Part shown: positions 49,116 through 57,000 of the stretch, in pieces
Layout of the letters: every line of letters begins with the position of its first letter
How positions within the stretch are numbered: the first letter of the stretch is position 1
Origin: Saccharimonas sp963542675
Lineage (GTDB): Bacteria; Patescibacteriota; Saccharimonadia; Saccharimonadales; Saccharimonadaceae
DNA: 62,789 bases
Direction of reading: 5' to 3'
Assembly (NCBI GenBank): GCA_963542675.1
Contig: CAUTXC010000003.1
Location: 1 to 62,789 of the forward strand
Translations under genes and position numbers: made by a program
Notes under the pieces: generated by a model
The model's input: the letters and a program-made list of their open reading frames with translations, nothing else
Databases searched by the model: none
What the model was told of the DNA's origin: nothing

Positions 49116-49499
49116 TTAGGTATTCTTGGTCATATCTTGCGTGGTTTGTTGGGTGGTGCCTTGCTGGTTTTGCGTAGTGGTATTTGCTCCATTTGACGGT
49201 GCGCCTGGCTGAGCACCACCGCCTGCCGACTGACCTGTTTGGCCTGGTGGCGACATATTCCCCTGGCTGGTTTGACCACCCATCATACCATGGCCACCAG
49301 GGCCACTTTGGCTCGATGTGCTGCGGCTATTGACCTGCATACCACCAAGAAATCCGAGCGCTGCCGCCACGATCACACCCCCGATCACCGCCGCGATCAA
49401 ACCAGAGTTGGCTGTGCCTTTAGCCTGCATTTGCGTGGACGATGGTGATGTCGGCGATACACCACGCTTCTCCGCTACAAAGCCATCTTCTATGTTCAT
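49116..49499 (-). CDS. Gly/Gln/Ser-rich exported membrane protein, predicted target of the two-component system
   Basis: A 127-aa protein: charged N-terminus (MNIEDGFVAEKRGVSPTSPS), one membrane segment (GLIAAVIGGVIVAAALGFLG) near residue 35, then about 70 residues of low-complexity Gly, Gln, Ser, Thr and Pro (including GPGGHGMMGGQTSQGN) that face outside. No family recognised. The ATG at 49499 has AAAGGAG upstream. The promoter has TATACT preceded by two TTTAA repeats 11 bp apart, as at the GT2-GT39 fusion gene. That protein also has Gly/His-rich loops, so the two may act together at the cell surface. Confidence 0.5.
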   Translation of the reverse strand: MNIEDGFVAEKRGVSPTSPSSTQMQAKGTANSGLIAAVIGGVIVAAALGFLGGMQVNSRSTSSQSGPGGHGMMGGQTSQGNMSPPGQTGQSAGGGAQPGAPSNGANTTTQNQQGTTQQTTQDMTKNT

Positions 49500-49526
49500 A
49501 CATACTCCTTTCGTTATTATGGTTCG

Positions 49527-49559
49527 AGTATAGGGAGTAGGCGTTAAAAGAAGCTTAAA
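49527..49559 (-). promoter_or_regulatory. Promoter with OmpR/PhoB-type direct repeat upstream of the Gly-rich gene
   Basis: On the minus strand TTTAAGC (49553-49559) is repeated as TTTAACG (49542-49548) at an 11-bp offset, followed after 9 nt by the -10 TATACT (49527-49532). The repeats replace the -35 box, as in PhoB-activated promoters. The same geometry occurs at 55736-55768. Confidence 0.5.
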
Positions 49560-49647
49560 GTGAAATCTTGCTAGACCCATCGCATTGCCGCGCGCTTTTC
49601 TCGTACTATTTTTGCATAAACTTCGTCCGAGTGTGCTATCTAATAGG

Positions 49648-49872
49648 ATGCAAGAAGTTGCAAAAAGCGCTGGCCTAACGTTGAGCGCGTTAATTAACAG
49701 CTACCTCACGCAAGTCGTTGCAACTCGCCATATTGAGCCGTATACCCCTGAGCTAACGACGCCGCAACTCGAAGCACTGCTTACTGAAATTGAGCCATCG
49801 CTAGCAACTGGTAATAACTTGAGCAAGCCGTTTAACTCTGCCGAAGAATTTTTAGCTGATCTCAAAAAGTAA
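49648..49872 (+). pseudogene. Orphan, N-terminally truncated RelB/DinJ-type antitoxin
   Basis: The frame MQEVAKSAGLTLSALINSYL followed by TQVVATRHIEP is the helix-helix part of a RelB/DinJ ribbon-helix-helix antitoxin. KPFNSAEEFLADLKK at the end is also typical. The beta-strand (usually with N-V-R-x-D) that makes the DNA-binding ribbon is missing: the preceding bases give no such sequence in frame. No toxin gene follows within the next 100 bp, where a minus-strand gene begins. It is either a decayed antitoxin or a toxin-neutralising fragment. The start at 49648 is arbitrary. Confidence 0.5.
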
Positions 49873-49976
49873 TACAACTCATATACCCTTACTACCAGCT
49901 AATCCAAGCCCAGTTTGAGACGCGCCTTTGCTTATTTATCAAGCATCCGCTCTCTATTTCTACAGAACGTTATCTA

Positions 49977-50987
49977 CTACATACTCTGCCTGCCAGCAAG
50001 GCGCAAGCTCACCGTAAAGGTCGTGCCACTACCAGGTGTGCTGTCGACAGTAATTTTGCCGCCATGTTCGGTGATGATCTGCCGGGCAATCGCAAGCCCA
50101 AGGCCATAGCCCTGGCCTAGGCCACCAGTGCGAGCTTGGTCGGCTCGGTAGAAGCGCTGGAATATCTGACGCTGCGTGGCGGCGTCCATCCCGATGCCTT
50201 GGTCAATGATCTGCACCCTAGCCCAGCGACTGGTACTCTCAGCGGTGATGGTAATGGTGGTATGCTCTGGGCTGTATTTGATGGCATTGTCGAGCAAAAT
50301 GGTAAGGAGCTGAACAAGACGCTGCTGATGAGCCCGCACCATCAAAGGTGGCGTGGTGTCGTCAATGGCAATCGACTTCGCTTGGGCAGGTGCCACCACT
50401 AAGTTCATCGCTTCACTCACCACAGTTTGTAAAGCAACTGGCTGCAGCTGCACCACCGAGCGGTCGTGCCGAAGCAAGCCAAGCATTGTATTGGCCAGCG
50501 TCTGCAGCCGCGTCGCATCGGTCACATTCGCTTCTATGACGGTGCGAGCCTCAGCAAGGGTGAGCTTAGGGTTGCGCAGCGCTACTTCGTTCGCAGTACG
50601 CAGCGCGGTCAGCGGCGTGCGCAGCTCATGACTGGCATCACTAACGAACTGCGTCTGGGCGTGCATGTTGGCGCGGATCGGCCGCAGAGTATGCTCCGCG
50701 AGGAGATAGCTCATCACACTGCCAATCACCAGCGCCGCGAGATTCACGAGCACCAGCTGAGCGATCAGCTCTTGCCGTGCCTCAGCCGCTCGCCGCTCAA
50801 GGAAGCGATTGACGGTATGATCGGTAAAATGAAATTCTTGCTCTCTGCCAGCCTCACTCGGTGGGCGCTGCCGCTCCAATTGCGCAGCCGACGTCTGATA
50901 AAACACCAGACTAAACCCGAGGCTCATTACCATGATAATCGCAAGGTAGGTACCAGCCAGCCGGAGTGTTGTGGTGCGAAAGCTCAT
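49977..50987 (-). CDS. Sensor histidine kinase
   Basis: A 336-aa membrane histidine kinase. Two membrane helices (LAGTYLAIIMVMSLGFSLVF and LVLVNLAALVIGSVMSYLLA) flank a short extracytoplasmic sensor of about 65 residues. The kinase has the H-box FVSDASHELRTPLTALRTAN, N-box LLDNAIKYSPEH, G1 IIDQGIGMDAATQ and G2 GLGLAIARQII. HAMP is minimal or absent. It begins 10 nt after the response regulator stop, so the two are co-transcribed. The probable regulon is the two flanking promoters with direct repeats. The signal is unknown. Confidence 0.5.
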   Translation of the reverse strand: MSFRTTTLRLAGTYLAIIMVMSLGFSLVFYQTSAAQLERQRPPSEAGREQEFHFTDHTVNRFLERRAAEARQELIAQLVLVNLAALVIGSVMSYLLAEHTLRPIRANMHAQTQFVSDASHELRTPLTALRTANEVALRNPKLTLAEARTVIEANVTDATRLQTLANTMLGLLRHDRSVVQLQPVALQTVVSEAMNLVVAPAQAKSIAIDDTTPPLMVRAHQQRLVQLLTILLDNAIKYSPEHTTITITAESTSRWARVQIIDQGIGMDAATQRQIFQRFYRADQARTGGLGQGYGLGLAIARQIITEHGGKITVDSTPGSGTTFTVSLRLAGRQSM

Positions 50988-50997
50988 TGGCGCTGCC

Positions 50998-51681
50998 TCA
51001 TGCTGGGTCGTCCTTGATGATGTAACCAAAGCCCCGCACTGTCTCGATAATCGGGCGGCTATCTGGGAATGGCTTCTCGAGTTTGCCCCGGAGATAGTTG
51101 ATAAAAACCTCGACATTATTTGGCAAGATATCAGCATCGAAGTCCCAAACGTGAGTCATAATGTTATTTTTGCTGAGGATTTGATTCTTATTGCGCAGGA
51201 GGTGCTCGAAGATGGCAAATTCTTTGGCCGAGAGTGCAATAGGTTGGCCAGCTCGCGTCACGGTCTGCTTGACGGTATCAAGCTCAATATCAGCTACACG
51301 CAGCACGGTTCCGAGCGCCTCTTGGGGACGCCGTAGCAGGGCACGCACGCGAGCCGCTAGCACATCGAAGGAAAAAGGCTTGGGTAAATAGTCGTCTGCG
51401 CCGTGGTCGAGCCCCGCCACAATATCCTGCGTCTGGTCCTTAGCTGTGAGCATCAGCACTGGTGTGTGGTTGCCCCTGCTGCGAAGCTTCTGCACTACTT
51501 CGAAGCCATTCATCACTGGCATCATCACATCAAGAATAATCGCATCATACTCATCGGCCCATGCAGCATTGCAACCATCCTCGCCATCAAAGGCGACATC
51601 GACGGCGTAGCCTTCTTGCTCTAACCCCTGTTTTATCGACTCGGCAATACGCTGCTCATCATCAACGACTAGTAGTTTCAT
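50998..51681 (-). CDS. OmpR/PhoB-family response regulator
   Basis: A 227-aa response regulator: receiver domain with the phosphorylated Asp in YDAIILDVMMPVMNGFEVVQ, and the conserved Lys in DDYLPKPFSFDVLAARV. The C-terminal winged helix includes ALSAKEFAIFEHLLRNKNQI and VEVFINYLRGKLEKPF. Such proteins bind direct repeats with about 11-bp period as dimers. TATAAT ends 6 nt before the ATG. Partner kinase downstream. Candidate target sites are the two direct repeats at 49542-49559 and 55751-55768. Confidence 0.5.
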   Translation of the reverse strand: MKLLVVDDEQRIAESIKQGLEQEGYAVDVAFDGEDGCNAAWADEYDAIILDVMMPVMNGFEVVQKLRSRGNHTPVLMLTAKDQTQDIVAGLDHGADDYLPKPFSFDVLAARVRALLRRPQEALGTVLRVADIELDTVKQTVTRAGQPIALSAKEFAIFEHLLRNKNQILSKNNIMTHVWDFDADILPNNVEVFINYLRGKLEKPFPDSRPIIETVRGFGYIIKDDPA

Positions 51682-51687
51682 ATCCTT

Positions 51688-51693
51688 ATTATA
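51688..51693 (-). promoter_or_regulatory. -10 element of the response regulator gene (TATAAT), 6 nt before ATG
   Basis: Consensus TATAAT on the minus strand, spacer AAGGAT. No TTTAAGC-type repeat is seen here, so no sign of autoregulation. The stretch 51694-51885 holds nothing else I can name. Confidence 0.5.
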
Positions 51694-51885
51694 CCGTGTT
51701 ATTCATCATTATAGATCTTTATTGCACTGCCCTAAATTTCTCTTTTCAGATATCCGATGGCGTGCTAAAATGAATGTTTCTCAAGAATGTTCAGGTTCAT
51801 CATTACATGTTGCGTACGCTGTGTCAGTCACATTATCTCACCTTCTTAGTGCCATAGTGGCGATGCTTATCCTTTGTATTGCGGG

Positions 51886-52143
51886 CTAGTAGCCCAGTGC
51901 TGCTTCGGGCCATAGGCGGCGCATCATCTGTTGGCCGCGGCGGCTGACGGTGATCCACCAATCACCAGTCGTCATCTTGACTGTAACAAGTCCTTTGTTC
52001 TTGAGGTGAGTGAGTTGCGCCATTAGCTTTGGGCGGCTCATGCGCAGGCTCTGCTCTAGGCCAATCACATCGTCTTCGCCATGCTCGTTGATCTGCTGCA
52101 AAACGAGAGCTTCATCTGTGGTAAGAGTTGGTTGCTGTGCCAT
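51886..52143 (-). CDS. Small winged-helix protein
   Basis: An 85-aa protein with a winged-helix look: LTTDEALVLQQINEHGED, recognition helix DVIGLEQSLRMSRPKLMAQL, then THLKNKGLVTVKMTTGDWWI as the wing. It is probably a DNA-binding regulator of MarR-like size without a sensor domain. AAGGAG lies 9 nt before the ATG at 52143; a longer frame to 52260 has no such support. It lies divergently from a Nudix gene (52345). Target unknown. Confidence 0.5.
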   Translation of the reverse strand: MAQQPTLTTDEALVLQQINEHGEDDVIGLEQSLRMSRPKLMAQLTHLKNKGLVTVKMTTGDWWITVSRRGQQMMRRLWPEAALGY

Positions 52144-52332
52144 TGTCGTATACTCCTTGTTTATGGTTGTATCTGTAGTATGCACGACGTGGCTTAGGGC
52201 AGTCTTAAAAATTCGACTTTTTACTTCATTACTCCGTTCCTCAAGGGTTTGTATAGACAAAAAGGCAAATATATCAAGGTATATTATGACTTACGCATTA
52301 GTATTTTCTACCTCTGTTCATTCCTCTTATGC

Positions 52333-52338
52333 TATACT
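52333..52338 (+). promoter_or_regulatory. -10 element (TATACT), 6 nt before ATG at 52345
   Basis: GCTATACT with spacer AATCAT. It selects the inner ATG of the Nudix gene. Confidence 0.5.
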
Positions 52339-52344
52339 AATCAT

Positions 52345-52845
52345 ATGGATCCGCTTGCGATGATTGCCTATCAGACCAAAGATTATCCGCGTCTGCCCGA
52401 TGGAAAAATCGACTACACTAGTCAGCCTATCTGCTTTGTCTTCAACTGCGTGGTGTGCTACGGTGATGAGATTTTACTGGCACGGCGTAGCCAGCAAGAG
52501 GTTGAGCAGCCGCGTATGCTTAATGGCATCTCTGGCTTCATCGACCGAACCGATACGAGCATTACGGTACTGGCCGGGCAAGAATTGGCCGAGGAGCTAG
52601 GCATTGACCCGCGAGATACAACTATCATGGTGGCGCAGCAGCCCCTGATGCAGATCGACGCAGCGCATAGTCGCCAGTGGTATGTGTATCCGGTGCTCGT
52701 TGAATGTGCGCAGCGCATAACACCTCGTCTTAATGCCGAAAATAGCGCAGCAGCGTGGTATCCACTCACCGAGATCGATGCTTTGCCGCTGCTACCGTTT
52801 TATCATGAGACACTTCGCGCTGGCCTGGCAATGCGCCACAAGTAG
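52345..52845 (+). CDS. Nudix-family protein with degenerate box
   Basis: A 166-aa protein. The Nudix region reads GISGFIDRTDTSITVLAGQE followed by LAEELGI. Relative to GX5EX7REUXEEXGU, the first Glu is Asp and the Arg is Gln, while the EEL-G core is present. The N-terminus (QTKDYPRLPDGKIDYTSQPI) is a strand-rich extension. Catalysis is possible but weakened. A terminator shared with the convergent GT2-GT39 gene follows. Substrate unknown. Confidence 0.5.
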   Translation: MDPLAMIAYQTKDYPRLPDGKIDYTSQPICFVFNCVVCYGDEILLARRSQQEVEQPRMLNGISGFIDRTDTSITVLAGQELAEELGIDPRDTTIMVAQQPLMQIDAAHSRQWYVYPVLVECAQRITPRLNAENSAAAWYPLTEIDALPLLPFYHETLRAGLAMRHK

Positions 52846-52870
52846 GCTTTGCGTTAATTAAAAAAATAAT

Positions 52871-52898
52871 AAAGAGCCAGCCCAAAAACTGGCTCTTT
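52871..52898. terminator. Bidirectional terminator
   Basis: AAAGAGCCAG and CTGGCTCTTT form a perfect 10-bp stem with an 8-nt loop. On the minus strand a long U-rich stretch follows. It lies between the convergent Nudix and GT2-GT39 genes. Confidence 0.5.
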
Positions 52899-52917
52899 AT
52901 CTCTGTTACGATACGAT

Positions 52918-55728
52918 TTAAACTGCCTGCGAGAGATCGTACACGGTGTATTGCGTGCCACCGTAGTCAACCTTGGTGCCAGCACTCGCCGCCCAGGTAG
53001 CGATAGCAGAGTTGCCACCTGGCCCACCATGATGATGGGTAGTTTGCGTTTGGGCCGATGAGGATTGTGCAGTCGATGGAGCCGACGAATTCGTTCCTGC
53101 CTGCGTCGACTGCTGCCCGCCATGCCCACCTGGCCCATGCTGACTCACCACATAGTAGCGCACACTGCCCTGACGTACCAGCTGCTTGAACTGCTCGAGC
53201 GTGAGCGTACTGTCGCTGCCGTTAAAGCCACCAACTGCCATCACCGCCTTGCCTGTGGAGAGCTGGATTGGTGCCGATTCATTGGCGCTGTTGACTGCCG
53301 CAAGCCATGTTGCATTCTGCTGGTGTGACACAAGGTACGAGACAAGAGCGGCTTCTGCCTGGGCTGATTCGTTATTCGTGCCGCTCATTGCCGTTGCACT
53401 CGGCCCTGCTGTAGGAATACTTCCACTATGCGCTGTCGCTATTGTACTCAAGCTAAAGGCTACTGGTGGAGCCATGCCAGCCAGCACAGCCATAGCAAGA
53501 GCCGTCCGCACATACCACCGAGGGAGTGTTACCAGTGGCACAAGCGTCATCACAGCCGCTGCTCCACCAGTGATAATGACAAGCCAAGTAAGCCACGGCC
53601 AGGTATTGCTATAGCCAAGCATAATGACACCAATGATCGTCGTGAGCAGTACTGTCAGAGGCACAAGCCAGGCTAGCTTCGTGCGCCGCGTGTAAGCTTG
53701 CCACAGATACGGCGCGCCAATCCCTACCAGGGCAGCAACACTCGGTGCCATCGCCACGACGTAGTATGGATGGATCGTCCCACTTGTCATACTAAAGATA
53801 ATGATATGAATGAGCAGCCAGCCCAGCCACAGCAGCACACCGACACGCTCTTTGTTGTGCCGTGGTGCGCGGCGCAGCAGCCATAGTACGAGCCCGCCAC
53901 CGATCACAGCTACCACAAGCAACCAGGCAATATTAGGGCCAAAACTTTCGTTAAAGATACGCAGCACCCCTGTCTCACCGCCAAAACCAACACCTCCTGG
54001 GCCACCACCATGGCCACCCATACCACCACCGGCTGGTGGCGTCATGGATGCTGCCTGCGTCGCTGTATGGCTAGCTGGCTGCGCGGCAGATTGGGTTGCG
54101 GTTGCCGCCGCTTGGCCCATCTGCGCTACCCCACCACCTGGCGCTTTGCCAGGGCCACCGCCACTACCCAGCAAGCGCCCAAAGCCATTGTAGCCAAAAA
54201 TCAAACTCCAGATGTTATTATCATTGGTACTGCCCACCCACGGACGATGAGCCGCCGGAGTAAGCCACACAAGCACGCTCCACCAAAAGGTCGAGACGGC
54301 TGTTACCACACCGGCCACGCCAAGATGCCAGAGGCGCGTCACGAGCTTTGGCCGAGCACATATTAGATAGAGCAGTGCCATCACTGGTAGCACCAGTAAC
54401 CCCTGCAGCATCTTTGTATTAAAGGCCAGGCCCGTAAAGAGCCCTGCAAGGCTCAGCCACAGCACTGGTTTCTTATTTTCAAAGGCGCGGAGGAAGGTAT
54501 AGGCACTGGCCGTCAAGAAGAGTGTCAAGAAACTATCGGGGTTATTAAAGCGAAACATCAAGGCAGCTGCTGGCGTTAGTGCCATTACCACACCAGCGAT
54601 GAGCCCTACCTTGGCACCATACCACCGCTTGACTGCTGCATAGACAAGCATAACTGTCGCGACTCCCGCAAGCGCGTGCGGCATGAGCATACTCCACGAC
54701 GAGAAGCCAAAGAGCCGACCACTAAGCCCCATGATCATCATACTGATAGGCGGTTTATCGACACTAACGAAGTTCGCTGCATCAAGGCTGCCAAACAGCC
54801 AGGCCGTCCAGTCGGTACTCGCTGCTTGAGCAGCGGCAGCATAATAGCTATTGGCCATGCCATTGATAGTCAAATTCCAGAGGTAGAGCACACTCGTTAG
54901 TAGCAAAAGTCCAGCCACAGCTGCTAGCTCACCAAAGCCCACCTTGCCGTATTCGCGCCGCACCCGCGAAAGGCCCTTGAGATCATTTGTTGCGGTCTTG
55001 ATAATATGAACGCGCGAGTCGGTGTCTTCGACCCACTCAACTGGCTCCTCGTGGATGGTATAGCCAGCGTATTCTGCCTTGACGAGCAGCTCGGTGTCAA
55101 AGAACCAACCAGTATCCTTAATGCGAGGTAGAATTTTGCGTGCCGCATCGCGCCGAATCGCCTTGAAACCGCACTGAGCATCAACGAATTTTGTCTTCAT
55201 CGTCCGGCGAATAATCCAGTTGTAACAGCGCGAGATAATGTCGCGCTTGAAGCCGCGGGTTGTGCGCGACTGCTTCATCAGGCGCGAGCCCGTCGCCACA
55301 GCTGCCTCACCCATAATCAGCGGGGTGATCATTGGGACGAAGCTGTCTAAGTTGGTAGAGAGGTCGATATCCATATAGGCCAGAATATCAGCCGAGCTTT
55401 GTAGCCAAGCTTGCTTGAGAGCTCGGCCACGGCCTTTCTCGGTAAGCTGAATGAGCTGCACCTCGGGGTAACGTACCGCTAATTGGCGCACCGCTTCCGC
55501 TGTACCATCCGTGCTACCATTATCGGCAATAATGATGCGCCAGCGATGCGGCACATGCTGTGATAAATACGCGTGCAACGTGCTCACCGAGCGCGCAATG
55601 ACATGCGCCTCATTAAGCACTGGCAGCACAATATCGATACTAAGCGTCCGCGGATTAAGCGCACGCAGCACCGGCGCAGCGGGCGTCTCTACCACTGCGG
55701 CTGATTGGGTCATGGTTGCTGTTTTCAT
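52918..55728 (-). CDS. GT2-GT39 fusion glycosyltransferase (YkcC-YkcB type)
   Basis: A 936-aa membrane protein. Residues 30-250 are a GT2 polyprenyl-phosphate glycosyltransferase (DIVLPVLNEAHVIARSVSTL, IIIADNGSTDGTAE, DIDLSTN, RTTRGFKRDIISRCYNWIIR). Residues 265-800 are a GT39/ArnT-PMT-type transferase with about 11 membrane helices and the first-loop acid in FVSVDKPPISMMI. A long Gly-rich loop lies near residue 540-610. A Gly/His/Ser-rich stretch near 850-900 is followed by a terminal domain. In Bacillus these two activities are separate neighbouring genes (ykcC, ykcB). It would make a lipid-linked sugar and transfer it outside. CACAAT lies 7 nt before the ATG, with a direct repeat upstream. 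Confidence 0.5.
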   Translation of the reverse strand: MKTATMTQSAAVVETPAAPVLRALNPRTLSIDIVLPVLNEAHVIARSVSTLHAYLSQHVPHRWRIIIADNGSTDGTAEAVRQLAVRYPEVQLIQLTEKGRGRALKQAWLQSSADILAYMDIDLSTNLDSFVPMITPLIMGEAAVATGSRLMKQSRTTRGFKRDIISRCYNWIIRRTMKTKFVDAQCGFKAIRRDAARKILPRIKDTGWFFDTELLVKAEYAGYTIHEEPVEWVEDTDSRVHIIKTATNDLKGLSRVRREYGKVGFGELAAVAGLLLLTSVLYLWNLTINGMANSYYAAAAQAASTDWTAWLFGSLDAANFVSVDKPPISMMIMGLSGRLFGFSSWSMLMPHALAGVATVMLVYAAVKRWYGAKVGLIAGVVMALTPAAALMFRFNNPDSFLTLFLTASAYTFLRAFENKKPVLWLSLAGLFTGLAFNTKMLQGLLVLPVMALLYLICARPKLVTRLWHLGVAGVVTAVSTFWWSVLVWLTPAAHRPWVGSTNDNNIWSLIFGYNGFGRLLGSGGGPGKAPGGGVAQMGQAAATATQSAAQPASHTATQAASMTPPAGGGMGGHGGGPGGVGFGGETGVLRIFNESFGPNIAWLLVVAVIGGGLVLWLLRRAPRHNKERVGVLLWLGWLLIHIIIFSMTSGTIHPYYVVAMAPSVAALVGIGAPYLWQAYTRRTKLAWLVPLTVLLTTIIGVIMLGYSNTWPWLTWLVIITGGAAAVMTLVPLVTLPRWYVRTALAMAVLAGMAPPVAFSLSTIATAHSGSIPTAGPSATAMSGTNNESAQAEAALVSYLVSHQQNATWLAAVNSANESAPIQLSTGKAVMAVGGFNGSDSTLTLEQFKQLVRQGSVRYYVVSQHGPGGHGGQQSTQAGTNSSAPSTAQSSSAQTQTTHHHGGPGGNSAIATWAASAGTKVDYGGTQYTVYDLSQAV

Positions 55729-55735
55729 GTGTGGT

Positions 55736-55768
55736 ATTGTGCAGGAGGGAGATGAAAGCTAGCTTAAA
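55736..55768 (-). promoter_or_regulatory. Promoter with OmpR/PhoB-type direct repeat upstream of the GT2-GT39 gene
   Basis: On the minus strand TTTAAGC (55762-55768) is repeated as TTTCATC (55751-55757) at an 11-bp offset, followed after 9 nt by the -10 CACAAT (55736-55741), which is 7 nt from the ATG at 55728. Repeat period and distance to the -10 are the same as at 49527-49559, and CTTTAAGCT is shared exactly. Confidence 0.5.
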
Positions 55769-55871
55769 GAGACTCCTGCAGAAGCGACGTGCTCGTATCA
55801 GCCCATTTATTATTTCTCGCTGTCTTATTCTTCCTCTAGGAGATTATAAAAGCTAGTATGCTACCTAAGCA

Positions 55872-56205
55872 CTAATATTGAGAAAGTAAGTAGCCCAAAC
55901 CATCTAGCCTACCACCGAGTGAATAGCCAGTGAAGCTCTTGGTGCCTACATGAACCACCACCAACTTTCTTGATCGTCTTGGTGTAGAAGGTGTAGGCGT
56001 CGTAGAATTGGTTCAGCCCATCCTATACAAAAACATTCCCACTCGATGCAATCGCAATATCCGACTCAATATCTTTCATCGCTTCCCAGATATTCTTATC
56101 AATATCTGTTCTGCGATAACCAAAGACTGAGGCGCCAGGATGCGAGGGAGGAGAGAGGTTTACATTCAAGGCGGTTGTTTCTAGGTACTTTCTTAATGAT
56201 TTCTT
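55872..56205 (-). pseudogene. Decayed gene downstream of the paralogue array
   Basis: The frame from 56205 reads KKSLRKYLETTALNVNLSPP, continues SHPGASVFGYRRTDIDKNIW and ...SSGNVFV, then meets a TAG at 56023-56025. It goes on in frame as DGLNQFYDAYTFYTKTIKK and then shifts frame to VVVHVGTKSFTGYSLGGRLD ...LSQY and a stop. One nonsense change and one frameshift in otherwise protein-like sequence indicate a recent pseudogene. It has no ATG and may be a 3' fragment. The region 55769-55871 holds nothing I can name. A short DNA segment similar to part of this fragment lies at about 57841-57885. Confidence 0.5.
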
Positions 56206-56220
56206 TTAAAGATTTATTGG

Positions 56221-56982
56221 CTATATCCTCCCTTTACTCTTTTTAAAGCAATCCTTGGAAGTTTCCTGCGCTGTTTTCTCGCTTATACCTCCATACTCCT
56301 GACAAACATATCGCGCATCTTCAGTTCTGCTATTTACTACGTATCTCACAGCATAACTTTTCGGGTTTTTTGATTGGACATACTCCATAAGTTTTCTTAC
56401 GTTTTGGACATCTTCTTCTTTTACCTGGTCCCCTACTACAACAATAGATACTTCATATATAATATGGTCCCCATACTTTCGCAACGTCTCAGCAAAAGCT
56501 GGCGTGCCCTGTATCCCATCAGCTACGTCAGGAGCAATTGTAATATCTGGCATATATTTTACTGCAGATATAGACAATTTTTTAACCATTTTGGTAAGAT
56601 CTTTTTCTTCCTGCTCATTGTAAAGTGCCGAGAGGTAGTTATCGCGGTAAAGCCGGTGATCTTTCTCTAAAACACGAAAGGTGTAAGAGCTACCCTCTCT
56701 ATGTGCATCTGCAACTTTGCCGCCTCTTCTTGCAAATCCTCCTCCTTCAATTCGATAGTTCTTGATAATAAAGTGCTGGTGATATTTTTTCTCTAGATAG
56801 GCGCACATTTCAGCCTGAGCTTGATGAGCCTCTATAAGGTACTTAATATGAAATATACCGATCAATGTACCAGTTAATAGAAGTATGACGCATGTCGGAA
56901 TAATGATAACGCGGAGGATACCACGAAAAAGAATGGTGCGGAAGCTTAGCCTATTATTCTCGTTTGGTTCTTTCTTGTGCAT
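56221..56982 (-). CDS. Membrane-anchored paralogue 1 of 5
   Basis: A 253-aa protein of a local family of five. It starts MHKKEPNENNRLSFRTILFR, has one membrane helix (GILRVIIIPTCVILLLTGTL), then an extracytoplasmic domain. That starts with HQAQAEMCAYLEKKYHQHFI and contains RIEGGGFARRGGKVADAHRE. Two Cys near the C-terminus (DARYVCQEYGG and SKDCFKK) could pair. It is the most diverged of the five. It begins 18 nt after the stop of paralogue 2 and so shares its transcript. No known family; the YLxxKYxxxF segment recalls short exported domains of Gram-positive bacteria. Confidence 0.5.
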   Translation of the reverse strand: MHKKEPNENNRLSFRTILFRGILRVIIIPTCVILLLTGTLIGIFHIKYLIEAHQAQAEMCAYLEKKYHQHFIIKNYRIEGGGFARRGGKVADAHREGSSYTFRVLEKDHRLYRDNYLSALYNEQEEKDLTKMVKKLSISAVKYMPDITIAPDVADGIQGTPAFAETLRKYGDHIIYEVSIVVVGDQVKEEDVQNVRKLMEYVQSKNPKSYAVRYVVNSRTEDARYVCQEYGGISEKTAQETSKDCFKKSKGRI

Positions 56983-57000
56983 GTTTTCTGTCCTCACCCC

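Noticed and set aside
56046..56246. 66-codon open frame on the plus strand
   Set aside because: Antisense to the pseudogene at 55872-56205, whose translated fragments look like protein; no promoter or SD sequence.
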